64,000 nucleotides of DNA from contig DATGJP010000062.1 in NCBI GenBank assembly GCA_035295125.1, positions 20,264 through 84,263 on the forward strand. The letters run 5' to 3'. Position 1 is the first letter of the stretch, and the number at the start of each line of letters is the position of its first letter. Below, in pieces: positions 51,413 to 61,000 of the stretch. The position numbers were made by a program, and so were the translations under genes. Under the pieces are notes generated by a model. It saw nothing but the letters and a program-made list of their open reading frames with translations. It did no database searches and was not told the origin of the DNA. This DNA is from JAICMB01 sp035295125. GTDB taxonomy: Bacteria > Acidobacteriota > Terriglobia > Bryobacterales > Bryobacteraceae.

Positions 51413-52786
51413 CTACTGCAACGGCACCCCCGTCAATACGCCAGGAGGAACTTCCTTAGACGGATCCTGCACGTACTGCCACCCGATCGCATGACTCAGC
51501 AGTTTCTCGAAGGTGTCAAACTTCACATCAAAACTGGTGCCCGGCCTGCTGCCGCCCGGGATCCGAAGTTGCATGGTTTCCGGAGGTTGACTGAGCGTTA
51601 ACGGCGTCAGGTTTCGGAGTTGATCGAGGCTTTGTGTCGTATAAAACGTGCGGACCAGAAACTCGCCGGTACGGCGGGACTGCCGAAGTTCAAACACAAG
51701 CGCTCCCCCCGGAGCACAGAAGTCCTCCTGGTATCCAGGTAACTGCCAATGCAAATCGAGAAGCCCTGCCAATCCCCCAACGTACACGTCGGAACTTGTC
51801 ACCACGAGCACCTGAGATGTCGGATCGCCAAATGCCCCTGGAATGGGTTCGCCCAGCACGGCCTGCTTCATTGTTCGAAGTACATGCGCCGCTGCATTCG
51901 AACTCTGCACCTGGTCGACGTACGGCGTCGTGAACGAGATTCTCAAATCAAGGGTTGCGATCCGGGTTTGCTGGGAGATAGTGTCGGCCGTGAGCTTGCC
52001 CCAGCCCACGTCTGACAACGGCATACCGTCCGCATATTCCATCACAAACGGATCGGCAGCATTCTGCGTCGCCAGTAACGCGCCAATATCGACAACGTTG
52101 CCGCAGTATACCCCCGACGTAATGGCATCGAGAGGAATGGGTAGAGTCGTAGGATCGGTGATGCCCGCCGGCGCTGTCGGCGCCGGCTGCACGCCGTTTT
52201 GATAGTTGTACAGCACGCTTCGAAGGAGTGAAAACTCGCTGCTGTAAGCAGACGCCAGCGCAGTTCCGCTGTTGTAGATCTCTTTGACCTCTCTCGCCGC
52301 ACGATCGGTGTCGATCGCGGCAACATTCGTCGCGATGGGCTCGAAGACCGGGTCGATTTGATTCAGCGCGTACGAATGTACCGGGATGGTGGCGCCGGGT
52401 ATCAAGCCTTCACCCAGCTTCATCGCAGTGACGTTCGACCGTTGAATCGAATTGGCGCGGAAAAAGCAATGCGACAGATCCGTAGCGGCATCTCCGGTCA
52501 GAAGCCCCTGCGAGAGCAAATAATCGCGGAAATAGGAGCCGAGCAGTGCAGCCGCCTGCTGCCCGTGTGCAGTCAAATAGCCGGCAGGCACTCCAAAGTC
52601 GGGATATGCCCTGGGCGAATATTGCGCGTAGGAGGCCGGTGAAATCACCGGTGCTCGAACGCTGTGCCGTCCAAAGATAATGATCTGTTTCAGTATCGTG
52701 TCGTCATTCGTGACCGTCTGTGCCGGCGCCGACGCCGCGGCAGCCAGCCCGGCCACCAGGAAAGCTTTCAGTTGGAGCGTGCTCAT
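51413..52786 (-). CDS. Exported histidine-type acid phosphatase
   Basis: 457 residues with a signal peptide (LKAFLVAGLAAAASAPAQ). The catalytic phosphate motif RHSVRAP near residue 40 (RHGxRxP form with Ser for Gly), LTAHGQQAAALLGSYFRDYL, and a C-terminal PGGALVFELRQ mark the branch-2 histidine phosphatases (phytase, glucose-1-phosphatase type). The usual HD motif is altered to SSDVYVGGLAGLLDLHW: Asp is kept, His is Ser. Enzyme activity may differ or be lost. No ribosome-binding site is clear. It follows the giant-protein gene by 111 bases on the same strand. Confidence 0.88.
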   Translation of the reverse strand: MSTLQLKAFLVAGLAAAASAPAQTVTNDDTILKQIIIFGRHSVRAPVISPASYAQYSPRAYPDFGVPAGYLTAHGQQAAALLGSYFRDYLLSQGLLTGDAATDLSHCFFRANSIQRSNVTAMKLGEGLIPGATIPVHSYALNQIDPVFEPIATNVAAIDTDRAAREVKEIYNSGTALASAYSSEFSLLRSVLYNYQNGVQPAPTAPAGITDPTTLPIPLDAITSGVYCGNVVDIGALLATQNAADPFVMEYADGMPLSDVGWGKLTADTISQQTRIATLDLRISFTTPYVDQVQSSNAAAHVLRTMKQAVLGEPIPGAFGDPTSQVLVVTSSDVYVGGLAGLLDLHWQLPGYQEDFCAPGGALVFELRQSRRTGEFLVRTFYTTQSLDQLRNLTPLTLSQPPETMQLRIPGGSRPGTSFDVKFDTFEKLLSHAIGWQYVQDPSKEVPPGVLTGVPLQ

Positions 52787-52867
52787 GTCGTTTTGAGGAG
52801 AGAACAGAATTCAACCTTGAATCTGTCCACCAGCTTGTTAGTGGCGGGAAGCTGAAATTCTCTCAAA

Positions 52868-52889
52868 CTGACGTGAGCTATTCCGTCAG
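52868..52889 (-). terminator. Hairpin after the 1706-residue gene
   Basis: CTGACG, ten-base loop, CGTCAG, starting 8 bases after the stop at 52898 and followed by TTTGAG. The stem is short and there is no long U tract, so termination is likely weak. Confidence 0.35.
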
Positions 52890-52897
52890 CGATGCCC

Positions 52898-55800
52898 CTA
52901 TGGCGCGAAATACGCGTTGATGTCCAGAATCAGATCGGTCGGATTGGTCACGAAAACGGTCACCGCGCCACCGGTTCCTGCCGGGACGATCGCGGCATTG
53001 GCCACGACCCTCCCGGCTGGAGAATTCAGCGTGGACACCACCGGCTGCACCAGACCTGTCGGCCAAGCGGTTAGATAACCCAATGGACCGCTGGGGACCA
53101 CAGTCACGTTCAGCGAGTAGGCCTGCGCCGTGTTCGGAATGCCACTGCACGGGCCCGCCGGAATGGAGAAACTCTTTGAACCATTACCGGCCAGGCTGGA
53201 ACCGCCTCGTGTATCAGCCACGCGGCAGGGCGTCACCGTGTACAGCGACTGCGCCGCCGGCGAACCCGGCGGAGCGAAGTAGCCGTTGATATCGATAATC
53301 ACATCGGTGTCGTCAGTCACGAAAATTCTGATCGCTCCATTTGTTCCGGCGGGCACGATGGCGGCGTTCGCCACAATGAGGCCATTCGGCGAATTGAGCG
53401 TGGAGACAACCGGCTGCGTCTGTCCCGTCGGCCAGCTCGTCAGATACCCCAAGCTGTGGCGCGGCACAACCGTAATGTTGAGCGAATAGGCCTGCGCCGT
53501 GTTGGGCGCGCCGCAGGAACTGGAGCTGACAGGGAAGCTGCGCGCCGAACCGCCGCTCATCATCGGACCACCCAACGGACCGGCCGCACCACGGGTGTCC
53601 ACCACCCGGCACGGTGTCAGGCTGTAGAACGACATGCTGTTCGCCGTACTCGCCGGGGCGAAGTAGCCGTTGATATCGATGATGGCCTGCGTCGCGTCGC
53701 TGGCGAATACACTGACAGCACCCTGAGTCCCCGCCGGCACAATCGCGGCGTTCGCGACAATGCTCCCATCGAAGGAATTCAAGGTTGAGACGACCGGCTG
53801 CGACTGTCCGGCGGGCCAGATGGAGAGATAAGTCAGCGTGTTGATCGGCACGACCGTGACATTGAGCGAATACGCAAGAGCGGTCGTAGGTATGTTGCAG
53901 GCGCTCTGAGGAATTGGAACCGTCCGCATTCCTTGCGCCGGTATCGCCGGACCGCCGAAGGTACCAGTAGCCCCTCGCGTGTCCATGATGCGGCAGGGTG
54001 CGACCGGATAGAATGCGAGCCCGGCACTAAGGGTGACCCCGGGAGCTTGGGTAATTGTGAAAGTCTGCCCGGCGATGGTGAGCGTTCCGACGCGTTGTGC
54101 GCTCGTGTTGTTGGCGGCTACCGAATAGTCCACCGTGCCATTGCCGGTTCCGCTGGCGCCGGACGTTATCATGACCCATGCCACATTGCTGACTGCATTC
54201 CAGACCGCATCGGCCGGGGTTGCCGTGACAGTGACGGAGCCCGTAGATGGTGCCGCGGTCGCATTTGCCGAGGTCGCTCCCAGCGTAAACGTCGTGCCGG
54301 CCGCCGCCTGCATGATGGTGAAGGTCTGCCCTGCAATGGTGAGCGTCCCACTCCGAGCGTTCACGGAGTTGTTGCCTGCAACAGAGTAACCGACACTGCC
54401 GTTGCCCGTCCCGGTTGCACCGGAAGTGATCGTGATCCACAACGCGTTGCTGGCCGCGGTCCACACGGCATCGGTGGCGCTCGACGTCACGCCAACCGTT
54501 CCTGTCCCACCGGCGGCGGCAACGCCGGCGGACACAGGCATCAGCGTGAATGTAGCCGCGACACCAGCCTGTGTGACGGTGAAGTTTTGGCCTGCCACGG
54601 AGATCATGCCCACGCGTTGATTCACCGAGGGGTTGGCCGCGATCGAGTAGCCGACGGTTCCATTTCCGGTACCGGAAGCGCCCGAGGTGATGCTGATCCA
54701 TGAAACATTGCTGGTTGCGGTCCAGGTCGCATCCGATGGCGTAGCTGTGACCGTGAAAGTCCCCGTTACAAGGATCGCGGCAACGCTGGCAGCCGAGGGT
54801 GACAACGTAAAGGTCGCGCCGGCGCCGGCCTGAGTTACGGTGAAGGTCAGACCGGCAACCGTGACCGTGCCCACACGCTGGCTAACAGAAGTATTGGCTG
54901 TTGCAGAATACTGCACCGTGCCATTGCCCGTCCCCGTTGCGCCCGCGGTGATTGCGATCCAGGCCGCGTTACTCACAGCCGTCCACGGTGCATCGGGTGG
55001 CGTTGCGTTCACGGCGATGCCAAGTCCTGTTACGGCCGCGGCGCTAATGCTTGCAGAGTTTACGCCCAGCGAAAACGACGGCGTAGCGCCCGATTGATTG
55101 ACGGGAAACGTCAGACCGGCAACCGTCAGCGATCCGTTTCGAGAACTCACGGAGTTATTTGCACCCACCGAATAGGCCACCGGGCCGCTGCCCATACCAC
55201 TCGCGCCCGACGTGATGTTAAGCCATGGCGCGTTGGCCGTGGCCGTCCAAGCGCACGACGCATCGGAGGCATTCACCGTAATGCTGGCGGAACCAGCCGT
55301 CGCCGTGGGTGACGCACTGGGAGGCGTCAGTGTAAACGTGCACGGCGGTGCGATAGTCAGATTCACGGTAACCTGCAACGGCGTCCCGCCATTGAGTGGC
55401 GTCAGCGTGATGACGCCCATGTACGGCCCAGCAGCTAAGCCCGCCGGATTCACCGACACCGAGACCGACTGCGGCGTGGGGCCGGCCGGTTCCGTCACGC
55501 CCAGCCATCCCGCGCTTGACGCGGCTGACACGAATGAAACCACGGAACCCGTAACGTTAAGCGGTTGTGCGGCGGGCGCCGTTCCTCCCTGCACCGCGCG
55601 GAACGACATGGGCGATGGGGAGGCTTGAATCGGCGGCTGCGCCGTGCATGCCGACGCGATCGTGAATGTCGACGTGCTCGATGCCGTCAGGTTGGCCGCA
55701 TCCGTTACGCGCGCCACCACCTTCGTGGTTCCGCTCCCCGGAACTGCGATTGCCGCAGGCAGATCCGCCACTGGGAGATTGAAAAAGGTAGCGCCACCGT

Positions 55801-58018
55801 CGAAACTGTACTGCGCGGTCACCAGCGGAGCGCTTCCCGCGGCGGCATTCAGATTGGCTTGCACGCACGAGATCGGATTGTTGTTGAGACCGTTAAACGT
55901 CAGGCTCACGATCGGACCGCCGCCTGTCATCGTGAGGCCGGGATTGGCCGTCAGTGTCCCCATCACACCCGATGAGCCAAACAACCCGGCGTCCGAACTC
56001 ACCACAATCCCAACGGATACCGGCCCGGTCGTCGCGGCGTCCGGCTGCCAGGACCCCGCCCAGTGCCCGTTGCCCACCGCGATCAGCGACGCCGGCACGT
56101 TGGATCCCGAAAAATAGACCGTCGCAGCGCCGGAATTCAACGGCGTCCCGCAATTGTCGACCACCTGGGCTTCCAGCCCAACCGGAAGCCCCGCCACCCT
56201 CTGGAAACCGCCCTCCAGGTTCGTAAAGACCGGGAGCAACTGCTTGGGAGTGCAGGAGGCGCCGGGAATTACCAGCAGCACCTCGACCGGCACGTCGGAG
56301 TTGGTTTCCGCTGCGTGAATATCCAGGGTCCCCACGTATATGCCGGGCAACAACCCGTTGGCGTTGATGGAAATGGTCTCGGTGACCGGCTGGGTGGCAG
56401 TCACCATGCCAGTCGACGCCGTCGCGCTGAACCAGCCGTTGCCATTCGAGAAGGCGAGTTGAGTGGTGAGTGTCAGGGGCTGGTTCGAGATGTTGGCGAC
56501 CTGCACAGTCTGAGGAGCGGGGTTGCCGCTGCTCGCGACGAACACCAGGGCGGTGGGTGAAACGACAGGACCAGGGTGGGCCGTCGAAGGCAAAACCGTC
56601 AAAGCAACACCCACCGATTGCGGCATGGCGCCTGGACCGTTGCCCCCGATGGACACCTCGCCCGCGTAGGTGCCGGCGGCCAAGCCCGCATTGCTCGCGT
56701 TAACCGTCAGGCGCGCCGGCGCGGAGGCGCTCGCAGTCCCGGAAAGCGGCGACACCGTCAGCCAGTTCTGCGCAGCCAGTGTGGACGTACTCGCCAGGAA
56801 CGAGGGCGTCGCGGGACCGAAACTGGCGATCCACAGCGATTGCGCCAACGACTCCGTCACGCCGGCGACCGCCTGGAATTGCAGGCCAGTTCCCAGATTC
56901 GGGGGCTGACTGGTGACCCGGATATTTATCGGCACATTGGTAGTCGCGGGCGTGCCGTTCTGGGGGGTGATCGTAATGGCGACGTTGGCGGAATATGAGC
57001 CCGGGCTCAGGCCCTGGATGTTCAGGAGGGCGGTGATGCCCACACTCGAATTGGCCGCGATCGATCCCGAGGTGACGGGCAAGGTGAGCCAGCAGGTGCT
57101 GGCGCCGGGGCAGGTTGCGACTGCGGAGAAGGAGGCGGCGGTGGACTGGATTGCCGTAAAGATACTGATGGCGGGCGCGGTGGTGCTGCTGCTGAGGCGA
57201 GGCGTGGCCGCGTTTGGAAGGCGGGGAGCATGAAAGATGGGCAGACTGCTGCCCGCCCCGTCGAACACGAGGATCGGGAGCGTGCTGCCGGAGCCGGTTT
57301 CGGGGGCTTCCCACACCAGGATGGGGAGGCTGCTCCCAGCGCCATCCCCGGGGATTTCGAGAACGAGCAGCGGAAGAGTGCCTCCAGAGCCGTCGAACAC
57401 GAGAATGGGGAGCGTGCCGCCGCTGCCATCGGAGTCGACGATGTTGACCAGGCTACAGGTCGGGCCAGCCGGAGCAGAGTTGTTGAGCGGCCTGTTCCTG
57501 ATGGGAAGCGTCCCGCCCACCCCGTCACAGGCAATCACCGCACAGCCTTGAGGCGCCGGAGTCGACCCGTCGCTGGTGCACGCAGCCGGTATGGTCGTTA
57601 CGACCGGGCCGCCGGTCACTTCGCCCGATCCCGTCAGCGTGAAAGCCACGGTGCTTCCCGAGCCGTCGGGTTCCTGGTCAATGGTGAAGTTGAAGCTGCC
57701 CGTCAGATTCACGAATGCCCCAGTGCCGCTGGAGATGCTTGCCTGGCCGGTAATCACATTGCTACCGTCGGCCTCCTGAAGGGTCGTTGATGCGGCCTGA
57801 ATGGTCCCGAGGGGCAGCGTGAAGGTGAAATCGAGCGTAGGCGTGGACTGAGTGTTGATCGTAACGACCACCGACGCCGTCCCGTAGGGCGCAAGTGTGC
57901 CGGTGCCGTTGGCGGTCGATTGGGTGGTCGTGCCGGCGGTCCCGCTGAAATTCAACGAGATGGACGTCTGGGCCATCGCCCCCAGCGAAAAAATGCCCGC
58001 CAGCACCGCGTAACGCAT
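52898..58018 (-). CDS. Giant exported protein with BACON-like repeats and triple C-terminal repeat
   Basis: 1706 residues. The signal peptide MRYAVLAGIFSLGAMAQ is followed by a beta-rich domain to about 160, then six short G-S-T-L-P-I repeats (164-262). Next are several Ig-like segments, then five BACON-like repeats (about 890-1325, each with W...ITSGASGTGNG... and ...TFTVTQ). Last are three repeats of about 120 residues with CRxxDTRG, VVSTLNS, ANAAIVPAGTxGA and DINGYFAP. The C-terminus shows no sorting motif I know. It is probably a surface adhesin or glycan-binding protein. The ATG lies six bases after AGGAG, and that AGGAG is inside a 9-bp hairpin. The gene is the second seen in a tandem array. 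Confidence 0.9.
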   Translation of the reverse strand: MRYAVLAGIFSLGAMAQTSISLNFSGTAGTTTQSTANGTGTLAPYGTASVVVTINTQSTPTLDFTFTLPLGTIQAASTTLQEADGSNVITGQASISSGTGAFVNLTGSFNFTIDQEPDGSGSTVAFTLTGSGEVTGGPVVTTIPAACTSDGSTPAPQGCAVIACDGVGGTLPIRNRPLNNSAPAGPTCSLVNIVDSDGSGGTLPILVFDGSGGTLPLLVLEIPGDGAGSSLPILVWEAPETGSGSTLPILVFDGAGSSLPIFHAPRLPNAATPRLSSSTTAPAISIFTAIQSTAASFSAVATCPGASTCWLTLPVTSGSIAANSSVGITALLNIQGLSPGSYSANVAITITPQNGTPATTNVPINIRVTSQPPNLGTGLQFQAVAGVTESLAQSLWIASFGPATPSFLASTSTLAAQNWLTVSPLSGTASASAPARLTVNASNAGLAAGTYAGEVSIGGNGPGAMPQSVGVALTVLPSTAHPGPVVSPTALVFVASSGNPAPQTVQVANISNQPLTLTTQLAFSNGNGWFSATASTGMVTATQPVTETISINANGLLPGIYVGTLDIHAAETNSDVPVEVLLVIPGASCTPKQLLPVFTNLEGGFQRVAGLPVGLEAQVVDNCGTPLNSGAATVYFSGSNVPASLIAVGNGHWAGSWQPDAATTGPVSVGIVVSSDAGLFGSSGVMGTLTANPGLTMTGGGPIVSLTFNGLNNNPISCVQANLNAAAGSAPLVTAQYSFDGGATFFNLPVADLPAAIAVPGSGTTKVVARVTDAANLTASSTSTFTIASACTAQPPIQASPSPMSFRAVQGGTAPAAQPLNVTGSVVSFVSAASSAGWLGVTEPAGPTPQSVSVSVNPAGLAAGPYMGVITLTPLNGGTPLQVTVNLTIAPPCTFTLTPPSASPTATAGSASITVNASDASCAWTATANAPWLNITSGASGMGSGPVAYSVGANNSVSSRNGSLTVAGLTFPVNQSGATPSFSLGVNSASISAAAVTGLGIAVNATPPDAPWTAVSNAAWIAITAGATGTGNGTVQYSATANTSVSQRVGTVTVAGLTFTVTQAGAGATFTLSPSAASVAAILVTGTFTVTATPSDATWTATSNVSWISITSGASGTGNGTVGYSIAANPSVNQRVGMISVAGQNFTVTQAGVAATFTLMPVSAGVAAAGGTGTVGVTSSATDAVWTAASNALWITITSGATGTGNGSVGYSVAGNNSVNARSGTLTIAGQTFTIMQAAAGTTFTLGATSANATAAPSTGSVTVTATPADAVWNAVSNVAWVMITSGASGTGNGTVDYSVAANNTSAQRVGTLTIAGQTFTITQAPGVTLSAGLAFYPVAPCRIMDTRGATGTFGGPAIPAQGMRTVPIPQSACNIPTTALAYSLNVTVVPINTLTYLSIWPAGQSQPVVSTLNSFDGSIVANAAIVPAGTQGAVSVFASDATQAIIDINGYFAPASTANSMSFYSLTPCRVVDTRGAAGPLGGPMMSGGSARSFPVSSSSCGAPNTAQAYSLNITVVPRHSLGYLTSWPTGQTQPVVSTLNSPNGLIVANAAIVPAGTNGAIRIFVTDDTDVIIDINGYFAPPGSPAAQSLYTVTPCRVADTRGGSSLAGNGSKSFSIPAGPCSGIPNTAQAYSLNVTVVPSGPLGYLTAWPTGLVQPVVSTLNSPAGRVVANAAIVPAGTGGAVTVFVTNPTDLILDINAYFAP
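52901..54020 (-). repeat. Three C-terminal ~120-residue repeats of the 1706-residue protein
   Basis: Each unit has CRxxDTRG, ...AYSLNVTVVP..., PVVSTLNS, ANAAIVPAGT and ends IDINGYFAP or LDINAYFAP. The array is the same, unit for unit, as at 58099-59215; DNA stretches of more than 40 bases seem identical between them (for example near 52940 and 58135). Confidence 0.9.
54040..55342 (-). repeat. Five BACON-like repeats
   Basis: Each unit is about 87 residues with the pattern A.W..VSN..W..ITSGA.GTGNG.V.YS....S...R.G...VAG..FTVTQAG. BACON domains are Ig-like and are linked to carbohydrate or mucin binding in Bacteroidetes and phages. The match is by pattern only. Confidence 0.75.
57233..57529 (-). 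repeat. Short G-S-T-L-P-I repeats in the 1706-residue protein
   Basis: Residues about 164-262 contain six imperfect copies: VGGTLPIRN, GSGGTLPILVF, GSGGTLPLLVL, GAGSSLPILVW, GSGSTLPILVF and GAGSSLPIF. The strong Gly-Ser/hydrophobic alternation could form a stacked beta structure. The neighbouring giant protein lacks it. Confidence 0.8.
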
Positions 58019-58024
58019 TTATAT

Positions 58025-58053
58025 CTCCTGGTTGATACGGCGTAAACCAGGAG
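58025..58053 (-). promoter_or_regulatory. Hairpin that buries the ribosome-binding site of the 1706-residue gene
   Basis: CTCCTGGTT and AACCAGGAG pair perfectly (9 bp) around an 11-base loop. The AGGAG of the right arm is six bases before ATG 58018, so the site would be blocked when folded. Confidence 0.5.
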
Positions 58054-58066
58054 GAAAGTCCGTCAG

Positions 58067-58080
58067 GCCTCCCCGGAGGC
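58067..58080 (-). terminator. Short GC hairpin after the 1828-residue gene
   Basis: GCCTC-CGGG-GAGGC on the minus strand, about 15 bases after the stop at 58096. No U tract follows, so it may be only a partial terminator or a pause between the two giant genes. Confidence 0.25.
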
Positions 58081-58095
58081 TGAACGCTTCGGCGA

Positions 58096-61000
58096 TTATG
58101 GCGCGAAATAGGCGTTGATATCCAGTATCAGATCGGTCGGATTGGTCACGAAAACGGTCACCGCGCCACCGGTTCCTGCCGGTACGATCGCGGCATTGGC
58201 TACCACCTTCCCGGCCGGGGAATTCAGCGTCGAGACCACCGGCTGCGTCTGCCCTGTGGGCCACGCCGTCAGGTAACCCAACGGACCGCTGGGCACCACC
58301 GTGACATTCAGCGAATAAGCCTGCGCTGTGTTCGGAATGCCGCTGCAGGGACCCGTTGGAATGGAGAAACTGCTCGAACCGTTATCGGCCAAACTCGAAC
58401 CACCCCGCGTATCGGCTACGCGGCACGGCGTCACCGTGTACAGCGACTGCGCCGCGGGCGATCCCGGCGGGGCAAAATAGCCGTTGATATCGATGATCAC
58501 ATCGGTGTCGTCGGTCACGAAGATGCTGATCGCACCACCGGTGCCCGCAGGCACGATCGCGGCATTCGCCACGATCAAGCCATTCGGCGAGTTGAGCGTA
58601 GAAACCACCGGCTGCGTTTGTCCGGTCGGCCAACTCGTCAGATAGCCGAGCGTGTGGCGCGGCACCACCGTGATGTTGAGCGAATAGGCCTGCGCTGTGT
58701 TGGGCGCGCCGCAGGGACTGGAGCTGACAGGGAAGCTGCGCGCCGAACCGCCGCTCATCACCGGACCACCCAGCGGACCGATTGCACCCCGGGTGTCTAC
58801 CACCCGGCACGGTGTCAGGCTGTAGAACGACATGCTGTTTGCCGTACTCGCGGGGGCGAAGTAGCCGTTGATGTCGATGATGGCCTGCGTCGCGTCGCTG
58901 GCGAAGACGCTGATCGCGCCCTGAGTCCCCGCCGGCACAATCGCCGCATTCGCCACGATGCTCCCATCAAAGGAGTTCAGCGTCGAGACGACGGGTTGCG
59001 ACTGGCCGGCTGGCCAAATCGACAGATATCCCAACGTCTGGATCGGAACCACCGTGACATTGAGCGAATAAGCGAGAGCCGTAGCCGGAATATTGCAGGC
59101 GCTCTGCGGAATCGGCACCGTCCGCGTTCCTTGCGCCGGTATCGCCGGACCGCCGAACGGGCCGATGGCTCCTCGCGTGTCGATAATGCGGCAAGGCGTC
59201 ACCGGTACGAACCGGTAGCCCGACGTCGTCGCAGGCGCCGTCGTGAAGGACCACACGGCCGAAGGTGTTGCACCAAACGCGTTCTTTGCCGTAACCGCCC
59301 AATAGTAAGTCGTGTTAGCCGCCAGGTTCATGGGCGAGTAGCTGAGATTCGTCGTCGTGGTGACGACAGGAGCGCTGGCGCTTGTGCCGAATGAGACATC
59401 GTAGGACGTTGCGCCCACAACGGCGGACCAGGTCAAGCTGACTGTCGTTGAGACGCCGGTGGCATTTTGGGCTGGCGAAAAAATCGTCACGGCCGGAGGT
59501 GCTTGCCCTGCCGTAAAGTTGGCCACAACCGTCTGCGGCGCGGTCATTGTGACGGTCGTCGACGCACTACTTGCGCTCGCCACATTGCCCGTCCAACTGC
59601 CGAAAATGAACCCGGAGTTGGCCGTCGCTGCAACGGGTACCACGCTGGCCGCATCGACGAATCCACTTGCCGGGGTCACTGTTCCGCCCGCCGCCGGTAA
59701 GGCAGAAACAGTCAACTGATACTGCGTCCTGAACGTCGCCGTGTAGGTCGCTGCCGCGGCGCTGACCGTGATGGAATGCGTCGCGGCCCCACCATCGCTC
59801 CAGCCCGTGAACAGGTCCTGCGTGCCGGCGGCCGGGGTTTGTGTCGTTGCGACGGTGATCGTGTGACTCCCGGCCGTAAGAGTCAACACCTGTGGCGCGG
59901 TTTGTGGCGCGCCGCCGTCGACGGTGAACTGCAAGCCCGTTGGATTGGTCTGAATCGTAATGGGAGCGGTGGGAACAAAATTGGCCGTCACGGCCTGCGG
60001 ACCGCTCATCGTCACTGTCGTGGTTCCACTATTGACTGCCGCAACCGGTCCGGTCCAATTAGCGAATTGGAATCCACTGTTGGCCGTCGCCGTCAGATTC
60101 ACCACGCTATTGGCGTCAACGAAGCCGCTGGCCGGTGTCACGGCGCCTCCCGGCATGGGCGACGCGGCTGTCGTCAGCTGAAATTGCGTCTTGAACGTCG
60201 CCGTCAAGGCAAGCGGCGCAGTTCCAACCGTGAAGCTATGGGATGCCGTGCCGCCATCGTTCCAATTCGTAAAGACGTATTGCGTCCCAGCGGTTCCCGC
60301 TTGCGTCGGCGCTACGGAAACCGTGTGCGATCCCGGCTGCAGATTCAATGTTTGCGGCGCAGTTTGGGGATTCCCGGAGTCCACCGTGAATTGCAGGCCG
60401 GGCGGATTGGTCTGGATGGTAACCCCGGCCAGCGCGGCAAAATTGGCCGTCAGCGATTGCGGTCCACTCATAGTGACCGTCGTCGAAGCACTGCTTGAAG
60501 ACGCGACCGCGCCGCTCCAATCGATAAACTGAAATCCGCCGTTCGCCGTGGCCGATACGCTGACCACCGTTCCCGCATCAACGAAGCCGCTTGAAGGCGT
60601 CACCGTTCCGTCCGCGGCAGGAGAAGCCGTGATGGTCAACTGATACTGCGTTTTGAAGGTCGCGGTAAAGCTGGCCGCTGTAGACACGGTAATGCTGTGC
60701 GAGGCCGTGCCCCCGTCGTTCCAGCCTGTGAATACATACTGCGTCCCGGTTGTGCCTGGCTGGGTGGCAAGCACCGCGATGATATGCGATCCGGCCGTCA
60801 AGGACAAGGTCTGGGGCGCCGTCTGCGGAGCCAGATTGTCCACGGTGAATTGCAGTCCCGCAGGCATAGTCTGAATCGTAATGCTCGCGACGGCAACGAA
60901 ATTCGCGGTCGCCGTAACTGGACCGGTCATCGAGATTACTGTGGCGGCATTGTTCGGCGACGTAACCGGCCCAGTCCAACTGGTGAATTGGAATCCATTG

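Noticed and set aside
54040..55342. DNA tandem repeat or assembly artefact in the giant gene
   Set aside because: The five units share a protein pattern but differ in many codons, so they are old domain duplications, not a DNA microsatellite.
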